From: Saccoglossus kowalevskii
Lineage: Eukaryota > Hemichordata > Enteropneusta > Harrimaniidae
Reading direction: 5' to 3'
Assembly (NCBI RefSeq): GCF_000003605.2
Contig: NW_003119936.1
Location: forward strand, 127,780-160,193
DNA length: 32,414 nt
The notes under the pieces were generated by a model that ran no database searches, was not told the origin of the DNA, and worked only from the letters and a program-made list of their open reading frames with translations. A program made the translations under genes and the position numbers. This document shows positions 20,901 to 31,869 of the stretch, in pieces (position 1 is the first letter of the stretch; each line of letters opens with the position of its first letter).

Positions 20901-23900
20901 GTGGAAGGTTTGTATATTCATGGTTCACAAAATATACATCTCTGTGTAAATATAATACTGAATATATGTTATTAATACTGTTATGTAATAAATAAATTCT
21001 GCAGATATAATCATCTAATTAAGATTTGTCACTGGTAGTCTGTTCTTATAATTTTGTTGTTGTCATCATTCGCATCATGCCCCATGCTCGCATATAACAC
21101 TTGTAATCAATATTAATAATGTCTGTGTGAGTACGCGGGGATGGGCAATATATTATTAATGATGTGAAACCCTGGTAACAATACATAAACCTGATCAACT
21201 TATTTCACAGTACACAGTAGTGTTATGGCAACTGAGGGCTCTTATCTTTGTAATGCTTTAGCCATGTTTTGGTTGGCATGGAAACCTCTAATTGTAAATC
21301 AATGTTATCCTGGTGTTGAGTCAAAGGCTTATCGCTAAGAATAGTAGCTAGGTAATATACTTGAATTGTGTGTGACTTTTGTAAAGACTTGTAATTCTGT
21401 GGTACTTATTAAATGTTTGCCTTTCTCCAACTTTTCCAAAAACTTTTTCCATAGCTACTGTACACTTATATTAGCGTACAGCAACGCATATAACCATGCG
21501 TGTATTTTGTTTTTGTTTGTTTTACCGCTTTGTGAAGTAGGTACGACATAGTACACCATGGTCATTCTCATTTACATGTACTTGGGATACCTGGTGAATG
21601 CATTTTTCATGCCCATACATGTTAGTAGGTCTGTTACACCATGTAGCTACAATATGTATGTATTGTACTAGCGGTCTATGATGACTACCTAATACGGTAT
21701 CTCTTTCTTTGTGTGTTTTAAATTACATTACAAATATGTTAGTGACTACAAGTGCAAACTATGAAGAACCTCCAATTGGCAACTGTATAATATTGAATTT
21801 ATTAAACTTGTGTAGTATATCACATGGTTACCAATTTTAGATCTTCGATAAATTATATACTACATGTACCTATAGTTATATTCATGTCTGTGTTTAGAAT
21901 TTTTTTCTTAATTTGCTGATATTTGACCACATTGAACTTGACACCATTTGATATTGTTGTCTTGAAGCCTGCTTTTAATAAAATGTGGGTCCGACTATCA
22001 TCATACAGAGATTGCATATACATGTACAGTATGTACAATACACATCAAACTAGTGTTCTCCCCTAAGAAGTAGCACAGAGTATCAGTTAGTTTACATAAC
22101 AATAATGTATGTTAATCATCTCTATTGTAATGTTCATTATCATGCTAAACTTGCTTTATTGTTTATCCCTGTTGGGAACCCTGATTCTATGATGCCCAGG
22201 AGGAACCCTGTAAACTTGTGGCTGAGTCCAATGGAGTACACTTGGAATAACATAACTTACACGTACACTGTAGCACCCATACTAGTTTTAAACAAAATCT
22301 TGATGTATGTTGCTGTTTCTATTTATTTTTCCAGTGGTCTTGAACCTGCCTGGGCTGGTGCTGTGCAAGACAAAGGAGATGTGTTTTACGTGGAACAGGG
22401 CGAGGAACCGCCATCTCCTAAAAAAGTAGCTGTGGACAATGAATTTAACAGTGAGCACACACTAAATGGAAAGGGTAAAGAGAAGAGAGGTTTGCATAAA
22501 CTTAAAAAAATAATAAAAGGCAGGAAGGGCGACAATGGCAAATTGCATGTCAGTCTTTCAGAACCTGACTTGAAAACTTCGCAGTATAATTTAGTGTACG
22601 GAACTCCTGATAAAAACACTGACAATGGTGACTTGAGAGAAGTGTCGTTGTTTTTGAGTCCGGATATTAATCATACAGTAGCACAGAGTCGTTTGGAAGC
22701 TTTGTTTGGAATAATACCAGGTAGATTCTCCATCAAGTCAAGATACTCTCCTCTCAGTTCTCCAGCCAGGAAAAATGACTTTAAGAATGGTGATAAAATA
22801 ATGGTTCGGGGACTCCTACCAACTGGTGTGGCTATGAAGTCTGGTCAAATAAGTATTGGTAAGTTTGACTTTTTTCTATGCATGTCTTGAATTTTTATGT
22901 GTTGTCATAGATACATGTATACGAGTGCAGTGTAAAAGCTGTGTGTACTGAAGGATTGCTACACTTGTTCTAGCCCCTCTTTCTGAACTACTGGCCTGTG
23001 TAAAATATCCATCATAATGCTATGTTCATATTATTCAGATTGATGATTGTGTCATCTTTGTTTTCTTACTGAATCTGATGTGCGTCTGTATTTCAGGTGA
23101 TTGTGTGGTTGCAATTAATGGAATACCCCTAAATTATGATAATTTCAACAGAGTACTTTCTGCAATTGTAGGTCCTTTAGAGGTAAGCAATCAATTGACC
23201 CAACTAGTATTATTCTGGTATAAACTTATTCAGTCAGATTCACACATTTAAAAGTGACAGCTAATAAAACTACATGTACATATACATTGTAACACCATGA
23301 GTGGCAGACAATTAACAATAACTTATTGGGAAAAAATATAAATATTGGTGGAAGATGATCACCTCCAATAATTGTGGTATCATAGTACAAAACTATTATC
23401 ATGTGATGATGAAAACTTTCTTCGAATGGGTTTATCAGTAGTGCTCCCCAACTCAAATGCAAATGTTAGAATCAGAAATTTATTTTATTTGAGTTCTTAT
23501 TTATTCATGACAGAAATAAATATAATAATTTCATATTTATTACTAATGTACATATCAGTGTCCATGATTTAAAGTTTTAGTAATCATGAAAACTCTAAAA
23601 TAAAATAAACAAAATAAAATAAAATACATGAAAAATAAAAAAATATAATGAAAAAGCTCAAACTAGATTCTTATTTTAATCAGATTTGTCACTGCCCGTA
23701 CTGTACATGGAAACACTACATACTTTTCTAAACATAGTATTCTAAACACCCATGGGCGGTTGTTGCAACGTACCAGTTGTCAAAGCTGATACCTAACAAA
23801 TATGTTAGTACATGTACATGTCCTTGATGTTTGTTGTGGTTTAATCAGGCTGAAGAAGAGTTACAAGCTGATTCATCAGTTTTGTCTCGGCTGTCAACAC

Positions 23901-26900
23901 ATTTGAGTGGTCACATGAATATCTGTTCATATATATACAGACACAAAATATTCTGGCAGTTGCTTATCCATTGAAATAGCAGCATTTTTTTATGCTCAAA
24001 GTGTTTTTTTTTTTAAACACCAGTCATTGAGCATTGTTGTATCTGCTCTACCAGCTCTACGCAACTAGTACCCTATTCAGCCGTGTGTGTTTCCTATTGT
24101 TTGTTTCAATAGAACACATCACTGTAAGGGTTATTGTTGTAGTGTCGAACAGTTAGGCATTTGTTGACTTGCTTGCACAATGCTATTTACTGATAAATAT
24201 TGCTCAGAAGCTATGCCCATAAAAGATATAGTGATGATAGTTTGTTCTTGTACAATGCGTCTTTATGTATTATTCGAGGTTTTACCAGTTTATTCCTGTT
24301 GAACTCACAACTGCTTCTGTTTACTTTGTGTAAATGTATATCATTGTCTGTTTAAATACCGGTATAGTGTGTATACTCGCTTTGACCAGAGTATTTTCTA
24401 GTCTCTTTGCTTGGCAATGTTAGCACACCCTGGGTGATTACTTTGATACATGTACCTAACTAAACTACAATTAGTTCGAATACATTGTATGCAAGATGTC
24501 TTCATATGCAAACTGTCCACAAGGACGTTCTCATAGTGGGAGAGTGGAAGAGTCGAACTGTGATCAAGCACAATTCCAACAATCACAAATAGCGGTTTCC
24601 TCTTGAGTATTTTCATTTTGCATGACAATAAAATATGTTAGTCACCTTTTATTGTTATGCTTATGTTCTATTGTTTATTCAAAATTAAACAGTTTGGAAC
24701 CACTACTCTATAATGCCATGGGGAGAACCCTGAAAAGTGCCCGCTCATACTACCTGACAAAACTATCTCACATTGTACTAAAATTTGGAATTGCAATATG
24801 GTCTATGAGTGTACTACCCTCTACAAAACATTCAAATATTTTGAAAATGTGCATCATGTTTGACCACTCTTCTTCAATTAGATTGGACGCAGTGTGTGAG
24901 TGAAATAGACTCACATGACTGAACGCAAGGAGATGGTGATATTTTTCACTGGCATTTTTGAGGTGTTATATTTTACTAAATCATCACTACACACTGAAAG
25001 ATATGTATAATAATAAGGGTTTCCCAAGAATACTGTAGTCAGGCAGTACAGGTTAACACTAACAACCACTGCACGATTTTCAGACAATTTCAAGTTGCTT
25101 TCAATTTGTTTTTAAACTTTTATTCTTATATCAGGTGAAACTTCATATTGAAAAGCAAGTTCTTCCTAAAGATCGGTTTATTTTACAACCAAGGAGAATT
25201 CTGCCCAATGGAAGCCTGGTTAAACTGGTTAGTGGGGAGAAATTGAAAGAAATCACCATTTCACTACAGAAAACACCACATGTAGTTATGTACTTATCAA
25301 TAGCTGGTAATACTCTAGAGACTACAAATGAAAACAAGGTCAGTTCTTATTTGTGAAGAAAATGTAGCCTTGAGTAACTTTGTAACTTTTCCCAAGGGAA
25401 GTCAAATTAAATATTTTTTTTTTTTATTACTTAATACAAGGGAAAGTTGTTCAGATGTTTTAACATTTTACTGTTATTCAAAGAACGACTTGCATGCATC
25501 TTTATCAAATGCTACGTTCACGTTATGGGCTCTCAGCACACACCAAATTTTGTTATTCCTTTGTGTTTGTAGAAGGATTACAGCAGTTGCATTCATATTA
25601 GTCGGGACCCACTCAAAGGGCGTGATTTTGGTTTGTGCCAAGCAAATCTTGGCACGTGCCAAATTTCGGTCCTGAGCATCTATCGAGACTGAGATTTAGT
25701 TGTTTTCGACATGTGTCGACTCAGTCCCAATCATTCACATGGATGGGTGAAAAGAAGTCTGCTCATAGCAGTGCTATTCTTTTGATATGTAGCCATCTGG
25801 AATTTTGCAGTATTCGACGTAATAAAGGATTGCACAGCTAAACCAACTTCTCAGTGAATGATATTCTGCAATCCAGCAACTTTGTTTTCATCAGTCATGT
25901 CTTATTGGAATGCTCTATACATGTATTCTACACAGTTCAAAATTATAGTCAAATCAAAACTTGATCATTAAAGTGTCATATTTACTCAACTAGAAGTGCA
26001 TCTTCATTAGAAACACATATAAACCAAAGAATTGCATTTGTTGTTTTCTAAATCTTCCAAATGTTAATTATTTACCTATTGTAAAATACTTTATTTCAGC
26101 TGAAATTTATTTTCACTGATTTTTGGCAAGTTGAATGTGAAATATAGGGAAAAAGGTATATTCACTGGGTTTTATTTTCATAGAATCATTCCTTCAGCGA
26201 AAATAGCGAAAAATAATTCCAAGCGAAAATAAAGTATTTTACAGTCTGTAATTTACTTATGTTCACACACTACTGATGGAATAAATACTGTACTGTTTCT
26301 GTTTTCTTTGCTGTGATACTATGATATAGGTTGAGAATTAACTGACAATGTGTAGGTGTGACTACATTAATTTGCCATGTACTTGATTTGATTTGTAGGA
26401 GGTTCTGTATCAGTATCCAGAAAATGAAGCTTCCCGGAAATTGAGTGATGTACAAGGAATGTTTTTAACTGTCAGTGACATGATGGAGACAATTACAGGG
26501 ACTAGGGTGATTTGGTAATAATTATGTAATCATCTGCATGTGTTGTGTCTGTCTTTGTAATGAAAGCTTGCTTGCATTTTTCAAAACTATTATTATTACC
26601 TCAGATGTATTTAGTTACTGGAACTGGCTGTAAGTCAAGGTAGAAGACATTCTTTGATTTGAATACAAAAATGTATATGTATTGTATAGGCCATTTTCTA
26701 CTCACTGCGAAATTGGGGTTATGCGTGAAATCAAACGAAAAATCAGTACAAACAAAGGTCATAACATTATATTGGTGTCAAAACATGTGTGATTCGACAA
26801 ACGCGGAAATGTTTTGGGGGTATTTCTACGCTTCATAACATGCTGAACATGTTGATGTATGTAGCTTCCAAGTGTCATCTTTTTCTCTGAAAGAATTGGT

Positions 26901-29900
26901 ATTTCGCCAATGAACTATTAAAAAAGGATTTTTGGATTTTTTTGCAGCAGACCTTTGTTCGATTCATGCCTTTCTACAATCATTGCAACATGTCATGTTC
27001 GATATTGGGTACCCATAGAGACATATACAATGCATGTGAAATACATTGTTTGTTTACATGAAATTTGAACACGCACTGCGCAACACTTGTCACACTTTTA
27101 ACTTTAAAATGTTGAAAAGAGCACTAAATACACATGTCGGACAATGTATTTGATCATAATCTTAGAATAAATGAATTACATTTAATGTGAAGAAAACATA
27201 AATATAGCATGAGCTACGTAGTCTGTCTGTTGACAGAAATACTCTGGGTTACCATTTTAAAAAGAACACTTCTTTTTTATATTGTCACTGACTATTGTTA
27301 TTTTCATTACAGTTCTTCAATTGTTATAAACAAGCAACTGTTGAACGTGGGTTACTATAAAAATGGTACAGAAGTACTGGTACTTGCCGTGCCGGCGAAT
27401 AAAGTCTCTGTATCGCAACTAAACCACATTGTCTCTGACGTGGTCAGGTTACTTATTTTGTTATATGGATCATTAGACAAGTAAGGAATTCTTTCACTCA
27501 AGCTACATCGTGATGTTGGTTTAAATCTGGTATTTTTATTGAGACAGGCATTGATGATGCTTTTCTGAAATGCTTCACATATGCTTCACAGCTGACTGTG
27601 ATCACTGTTTATTGATTGCTGATTTACGAACGTGTATTTTCTTTATTTCTGCCATACAGTAGCTCAAATTATTGTGATTGTCTTGAAACAAACTTACGTA
27701 TAGAAACTTTTTTCAATAGTGCATGGTGCAGACAAATGTATTCGAATGAAAATGTTCATATTATACAGTAAATTACTAATTGACACTGTTATTGCCTCTA
27801 CAGTACTTTCTTACCTAGTATATATCAAGCCAAATTGGACCACCTATTTTCCCTATTATTCCAAAGACTTCTACTTGGTGATAATGTACATACCCCTTTA
27901 CTAGATAGCAATACCTATGCCTTCCTTGATACGTTACCTGGAGTTAGGTGGTTAGATCTTCCTGATGATGTCAAGGTGGGTGTTCTTGTAGTTGAATCAT
28001 GTACAAGTTTGCACTCAAATCGTATGAATATTAATTGTTATGTCATTATGTTTATTTTTTTATTGGTGTTTCCACAAAATACTTATGGACTAAATGAAGG
28101 TTTGTTAAGCATGGAGCACCTTTCTGATGTTTCGCAAATTACTGTAGTCATGATTTATAGTTAGTTTTAGAATATTTTTATTTTACTTGGATAAAATCAT
28201 AGGAGTAGTGGTGATGTGTAATACATAGCAGGGTGAGATATAAATTAAAAATTAGCAATAACTGTTCAGTATGCTCAGTATTGAAACTAAAAGATTTGTT
28301 CTTTATATCTAATACACAGTGTATTTAATTTTTTTTTTTAAAAACTGATATGATAAATTATTTTGATTTCTCAGGTGACAATAGATAGCAGTCTTAGTGA
28401 ACTTGAGGCGACAGATTTTGCAGACATGGTAAGTGATTTATTATAATCCAATTCTTAACTCTCTCATCACCTATTCCCTCTTTCCATCACAAATTAACAA
28501 AATATTCCCGTTTATAGTCTGCACCAAGATTGGGACAAAAATAGCCTAAAATTAGCTAAGATTTTGTTTGTTCGCTCAAAAATTTTGGTTCATTTCCAGA
28601 AATATTAAAGAATACGAGAAAAAAGTGCAGAACAATTTTGGTCTAGGTCTAGTAGTGAAAAGGTTAATTGCTACCGAATATTTTCTCTTGGCGTGGTGTA
28701 ATCTTTATCTATGTCTGTTTGTTTGTAGTCCGATGATCACTACGATGACAGAAGACCTTATGTTATTCTAGGAACGTGTCTATTCCATAGGGTAAGTATC
28801 CCAGATTTTTGTGTACAGTTTCTGTGTGGCTCTGTAGCTTTAGCACTCATGTTTAAAAACTCATTATGGTCATTACCTGTGATGTCACACCTGGTTGCCT
28901 TCATGCCCTTCACAATTGTCTGATGTTTTCTTTGCAATTTCAATCAGTGCAACAGATTTTGGGCGTTCAAACTGTAAAGTTCTAGGAATGAATGAGTGTA
29001 CTAATGCAGGTGTGGAGAAGACCGCTCTGTTAAACCCCCATGGAAGTGTTTCCATGTACGTCTCAAAACATGTTGATGCTGTGGCAATAATGTCCAGTCA
29101 AGTCACTGCATTGTGTTGTAAAATATTACTGAAATACTTTATCTCTATTATAGGGTTACCTACTAGCTAATCATTTACCAAAAGAGGATTTCATTGATAT
29201 GTTGCTTTACTGTCGATATCATTCCCTACTGACCTTGGCTTCTGAAGCCCGAATCGGCCAGCTAGTTATTTGGAAAGAGGTCTATCCCACCAGAAGACGT
29301 AAACGGAAAAGTGGAACTGAAAATGAGGGATACACTGAGCCACATGGAAGAGACTTTCTACTTATTGTTGGCATGGTATGTTCAAAGAGAGAGATTATAA
29401 ATGAATTATCAATGTGTTATTTGTGATTTCAAGCTATGTATATTTTGATATAATCTATACACATGTTGCAAATGGTAGTGTTATAGCGCCATCTAGTGGC
29501 CACTTTTGTTTTTTATATTGTTTGGCTGTATATACTATACTCATACTGTTTCTCCTATTTGTTTGTCCTCTGTACAGAAAAATGGTTTGTTATGTATGTT
29601 ACTTGAAGCAGGTGGATGTGCAGCGAAGTAAGTTCTCTCATTTTAGTCTTTCCACCGTATTGATTGTTAAATACCTTATTTTAGCTGGAATTTATTTTCG
29701 TTTTGGTTTGGGTGTTTTGTATTTTATTTTCACTGATTTTTGACAAGTTGAATGTTAAATATAGGAAAAAGGATATATTTGCTGGATTTTATTTTCACTG
29801 AACCATTCCTTCAGCAAAGATAGCGAAAATTATTTCCAATCAAAAATAAAGTATTCTACAGCATGTTATTAGTGCAGTATGGGGAATGAAGTCAAATAAC

Positions 29901-31588
29901 ATATTTTCTTGAGATTGTTTCACAAAAATGTGTTTTCCAACAGTTGACGGCAAACTTAAAAAAAATTAACATGACATTATATGTGAATAAATTTCATGAA
30001 AGTCATAGTGACTTGCTGTCTAAATCTTTTTCACCACCAGTTCCCTCTTTTTATCACAAATTCTCAAAATAGTCCCATTTATAGTCTGCACTTTCCTTAT
30101 GAAGATTGGGATGTAAATAGCAAAATGTTTTGGGTAAAAACTGAAAATTTACCGAAATTTTGTCTGGTGGCTCCAAAATTAGGGTTCATTTCCAGAAATA
30201 TTGAAAAATATAAGAAAAAAGTGCAGACAAGTTTGGGCAAGAAAGTCTGGTTGTAAAAAAGGTTATGTGTAATTGACTGTATTTTTATACATTTATAATA
30301 TTTACAAACATGTGTTTGTACCATTGTATTTTGTAGGGCAGTTGGTAATCCCAGTCCAGATCCTTTCTATGTGGACCAGGCCAAAGCAACATTACTTCAT
30401 TTAGAATCAATCAGTATTCCTGCTAGCTGTGAGGACAGGTAATGAATCAGCTTTTCATTTGTCTTTGGTACATTTGGTGTTTATTTTACAAAAAAGTGGA
30501 CAGTCTACAGTCATTCAATTATCTAAGTTTGTTTGCATATTTAATACAAATGTAGTACAGATATCCAATGAATTAGTTCAAGTTGTATTCTTAGCAAAAC
30601 TTTGTTGAAAGTTCTTTTAAAGGGAATTATCATATGACGCATTAAAATTGTGACAGCTGTGCCAGTCAGGTATGCATCTCAAACTGAGTAAATGAAATTA
30701 CAGCAATGATTCATTCAGTAATGTGTACCGGTATTTGTAAACTGTTGTTGTCTTCGTAGGTTGTCTAATATACCAGTACCTGCAATTTCATGCGCCGATT
30801 GGTTCTTTTCAAGTAAAAGTAATACAATAGAATCCAGTACCCCTCCACCAATTCCAGGCTCTCCTATGCTGAGTAGGCTCCATACACCACAACAAAAAGG
30901 TACAGTAATATTAATAGCATTTGCTGAAGTGTAACAACTGTCCTAATGTATATTGGATTATCATGAACCATTGCCAGTAATGTTTAAAAACACTCAACAA
31001 TAAAGACTTTAAATTCGTTCTTTAGGTAGTTCAAAGAAACAACAGCTGTTTCCTCCAGATTCCGGAGGCAAGCCCAAGAAGCGATCTGGGTCACCATCAA
31101 GAAATGTAGCACGAAGCAGTGCATATGAAGTGGATTCTGATGAAGGTAGTGATGCCAGCGCATATTCCCCAGTGAATAGTCAACAGTCTACGCCCGTTTT
31201 AAGACGAAGAAATGATGATAACCGAAGAGAGTCGGTTGGATCAGCGGGGTCTGGAGGTAGCAGTAGTGGAAGTTCACTATTCAAGGTAATACATGTTTTT
31301 TTAATTGGCTAGTAAAAAATTGAGTTTCTGTGTGATTACACTCTGAATGGCAGTTAAGAATTCTCTCTTTCTACCATGTTATATATGTTATAGAGACATG
31401 CAACTCTTATTTGCTCATGTCGCCTATATCATCCATGTCTTCCGAGTGTTGACTTCTCACTCTGTACATTATTATTTGTGTTTACAGTCTACCAAGAAGC
31501 ATAGAATAATACCAGATCCATTCAATATGGCAATACTTAGGAAGGGTCTGAATGAAGCAGAAGCTAATGAGCTGTATACGGCTACCAA
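14822..31588 (+). CDS. INTU: Inturned planar cell polarity protein (15 exons, 3' partial)
   Basis: Inturned is the CPLANE protein that pairs with Fuzzy at the basal body. The pair is known as a Rab23 exchange factor and supports ciliogenesis, planar polarity and Hedgehog signalling. The 15 exons join in frame to 799 codons plus two bases. In order there is: a short acidic/Ser-rich N-terminus; the conserved GLEPAW...FYVE block (about 47-66); a basic linker; a PDZ domain (about 164-257) with [13 protein letters not shown] and [10 protein letters not shown]; a first longin region (about 318-430) with [25 protein letters not shown] and [10 protein letters not shown] (about 425-465); a second longin region (about 495-630) with [22 protein letters not shown] and LLEAGGCA; a Ser/Pro linker with SPMLSRL; and the conserved [15 protein letters not shown]. 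Vertebrate INTU is about 940 residues, so roughly the last fifth, including the third longin domain, lies beyond the window. An in-frame TGA (14807-14809) sits just upstream of the chosen ATG. Confidence 0.95.
17549..17574. repeat. Decayed third copy of the CACAGTCCCTCTAT palindrome
   Basis: An intact left arm, CACAGTCCCTCTATAG, runs into CTATAGCTGT, which looks like the right arm with AGGGA deleted. No flanking direct repeat remains. It lies in INTU intron 1. Confidence 0.5.
18147..18779. other. Assembly gap (633 N)
   Basis: A run of N with no readable sequence. Its right edge lies exactly at a 157-bp satellite unit boundary as I phased it, while the left edge is non-satellite sequence (AAATATATATATTTCA). 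The gap therefore most likely hides further satellite units and the left end of the array. Frames running through it are artefacts. Confidence 0.98.
18780..19365. repeat. 157-bp tandem satellite, about 3.7 copies
   Basis: Units begin AATTTTTGGTAAAAAGTGAT at 18780, 18937, 19094 and 19251, exactly 157 bp apart. The first three are nearly identical. The fourth lacks about 30 bp (the GTTGAAAACCGCAAGTCC region) and fades out near 19365, the expected decayed edge of an array. Each unit contains GGTACTACATGTGGACC. Confidence 0.97.
21272..21285. promoter_or_regulatory. Near-consensus X-box in INTU intron 1
   Basis: GTTGGCATGGAAAC differs from the X-box rule at one position (G for Y at base 5). It is about 1 kb upstream of exon 2. 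One mismatch in this degenerate motif is expected by chance fairly often. Confidence 0.25.
22335..22858 (+). CDS. INTU: INTU exon 2
   Basis: This 524-bp exon lies between TTTTTCCAG and GTAAGT. The first base completes D46 and the last base opens G221. It carries [20 protein letters not shown], the most conserved N-terminal block of the family, then a Lys-rich linker ([18 protein letters not shown]) and the start of the PDZ domain ([12 protein letters not shown], then [18 protein letters not shown]). The upstream open frame continuing to 22105 is intron read-through. Confidence 0.95.
23097..23182 (+). CDS. INTU: INTU exon 3 (PDZ core)
   Basis: 86 bp, residues 221-249, between TATTTCAG and GTAAGC. 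It encodes [16 protein letters not shown] and [11 protein letters not shown], the betaD strand and alphaB helix of the PDZ fold, corresponding to human GDVLVAVN...ERVLSCIPGP. Confidence 0.95.
25135..25338 (+). CDS. INTU: INTU exon 4
   Basis: 204 bp, residues 250-317, phase 0 at both ends, between TATATCAG and GTCAGT. It opens with VKLHIEK, the last PDZ strand, and contains LVKLVSGEK and [13 protein letters not shown], which align with LVKLLWGEE and TPHIIMYLTL of vertebrate INTU. Confidence 0.95.
26081..26242. mobile_element. 162-bp inverted-repeat element in INTU intron 4
   Basis: Perfect 16-bp terminal inverted repeats (GTAAAATACTTTATTT at the left, its complement ending at 26242) enclose T-rich sequence with TTTTCACTG and GCGAAAAT words. 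The copy at 29665-29861 shares the order of internal blocks (TTTATTTTCACTGATTTTTG, CAAGTTGAATGT, AATATAGG, CATTCCTTCAGC). It is non-coding and MITE-like. Confidence 0.85.
26399..26514 (+). CDS. INTU: INTU exon 5
   Basis: 116 bp between TTTGTAG and GTAATA. It encodes [15 protein letters not shown] and [17 protein letters not shown], the start of the first longin domain. Two donors are possible: GTGATT after 26506 or GTAATA after 26514. Only the second keeps exon 6 in the SSIVINKQ frame, giving TRVIC|SSIV. Confidence 0.93.
27313..27480 (+). CDS. INTU: INTU exon 6
   Basis: 168 bp between CATTACAG and GTAAGG. It encodes [35 protein letters not shown] and LLYGSLD, matching the strand-helix pattern of vertebrate LLLNG...VAYWKE...LPAEEV...YGSLDS. 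Confidence 0.95.
27804..27975 (+). CDS. INTU: INTU exon 7
   Basis: 172 bp between CTCTACAG and GTGGGT. It contains [16 protein letters not shown] and [17 protein letters not shown], two of the most recognisable INTU signatures (human LDHFFNLFFQR and NLPGVRWLTLP). Confidence 0.97.
28375..28428 (+). CDS. INTU: INTU exon 8 (micro-exon)
   Basis: 54 bp, 18 codons, between TTTCTCAG and [24 protein letters not shown] aligns with human LDMALSDLEAADFAEL. Phase is 0 at both ends. Confidence 0.93.
28464..28666. repeat. Interspersed repeat B, copy 1 (INTU intron 8)
   Basis: It shares blocks in order with 30031-30265: TCCCTCTTT..ATCACAAATT, TTTATAGTCTGCAC, AAGATTGGGA, GGTTCATTTCCAGAAATATT, GAAAAAAGTGCAGA and AAAAGGTTA. 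No terminal repeats or protein are evident, so its class is unknown. Confidence 0.8.
28729..28791 (+). CDS. INTU: INTU exon 9
   Basis: 63 bp, 21 codons, between GTTTGTAG and [26 protein letters not shown] corresponds to [20 protein letters not shown] of human INTU and opens the second longin domain. Confidence 0.95.
29154..29375 (+). CDS. INTU: INTU exon 10 (second longin domain)
   Basis: 222 bp, 74 codons, between TATTATAG and GTATGT. It encodes [40 protein letters not shown] and [13 protein letters not shown], which track the vertebrate sequence closely (SHLPKDDLID, YCRHYCLLPLA, RIGQLIIWREVFP, EPEGRYFLLVVGL). Confidence 0.97.
29485..29502 (-). promoter_or_regulatory. CTCF-like motif in INTU intron 10
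   Basis: AGCGCCATCTAGTGGCCA is the complement of TGGCCACTAGATGGCGCT, a strong match to the bilaterian CTCF core, reading on the minus strand. It faces the + oriented matches at 4815 and 12392. Motif evidence only. Confidence 0.45.
29578..29627 (+). CDS. INTU: INTU exon 11
   Basis: 50 bp between CTGTACAG and [21 protein letters not shown] aligns with [15 protein letters not shown]. It ends in phase 2. Confidence 0.94.
29665..29861. mobile_element. ~197-bp inverted-repeat element in INTU intron 11
   Basis: Second copy of the intron 4 element, with decayed termini (GTTAAATACCTTATTTT at the left, AAAATAAAGTATTCTACA at the right) and an extra T/G-rich stretch near the left end. Same orientation as the other copy. 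Confidence 0.8.
30031..30265. repeat. Interspersed repeat B, copy 2 (INTU intron 11)
   Basis: Same block order and orientation as 28464-28666, about 30 bp longer in the centre. Both copies lie in one gene, so either the family is very common or one arose by local duplication. Confidence 0.8.
30337..30438 (+). CDS. INTU: INTU exon 12
   Basis: 102 bp between TTTTGTAG and [26 protein letters not shown] corresponds to [20 protein letters not shown]. It ends the second longin region. Confidence 0.95.
30760..30899 (+). CDS. INTU: INTU exon 13 (Ser/Pro linker)
   Basis: 140 bp between TCTTCGTAG and [20 protein letters not shown] matches SPVPCLSCADWFLT of vertebrates. A Pro-rich run with [12 protein letters not shown] and HTPQ follows. 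SPMLSRL corresponds to the vertebrate SPILSRL motif, conserved in an otherwise variable linker. Confidence 0.94.
31026..31285 (+). CDS. INTU: INTU exon 14 (disordered linker)
   Basis: 260 bp between TCTTTAG and GTAATA. It is highly Ser-rich with basic patches, containing [39 protein letters not shown] and [13 protein letters not shown]. Several SP/TP sites suit proline-directed kinases. It is disordered, as in vertebrates, and poorly conserved in sequence. Confidence 0.9.
31488..31588 (+). CDS. INTU: INTU exon 15 (last exon in window)
   Basis: 101 bp between GTTTACAG and [26 protein letters not shown] and [14 protein letters not shown] align with KKKSTLPNPFHLGNLKKDL and ELEIYNTVK. It ends in phase 2. 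The following exon is not in the remaining 0.8 kb. Confidence 0.95.
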
Positions 31589-31869
31589 GTAAGTTCTGCA
31601 TTCATATATGTATTTATATTGTGTTTGGCAATTGCCATATCATTACCATATTTGTTCTATTAGAAGAGCATTTGTTTTTGATGCATACATGGACTATTTG
31701 CTGGATTATTAAAGTATTTTGTCATTTAAGTGCATGTGCTACTAACAGAGCCAATACCATATGACTTATTTCAACAATTAATACCACTTCTGTAATTTAT
31801 GTGAGGGGTAGGTTGTTGATGTAGTAATACGGGGTAGTAATACAGTTGATGTATATACTACCGTATTTG

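Larger units (their letters stand above)
14959..22334 (+). other. INTU: INTU intron 1 (~7.4 kb)
   Basis: Bounded by GTAAGA and TTTTTCCAG. It contains a 633-base gap, a 157-bp satellite, a decayed copy of the CACAGTCCCTCTAT palindrome and many TACATGTA words. No further exon is convincing. CpG drops sharply after about 15,500. Short open frames are chance. Confidence 0.75.

Noticed and set aside
22105-22334. Upstream extension of INTU exon 2 to an ATG at 22105
   Set aside because: This is intronic read-through: a strong acceptor TTTTTCCAG precedes 22335 and homology begins only after it.
26507-26514. Alternative donor GTGATT for INTU exon 5
   Set aside because: Using it would put exon 6 out of the conserved SSIVINKQ frame; the GTAATA donor keeps the frame.
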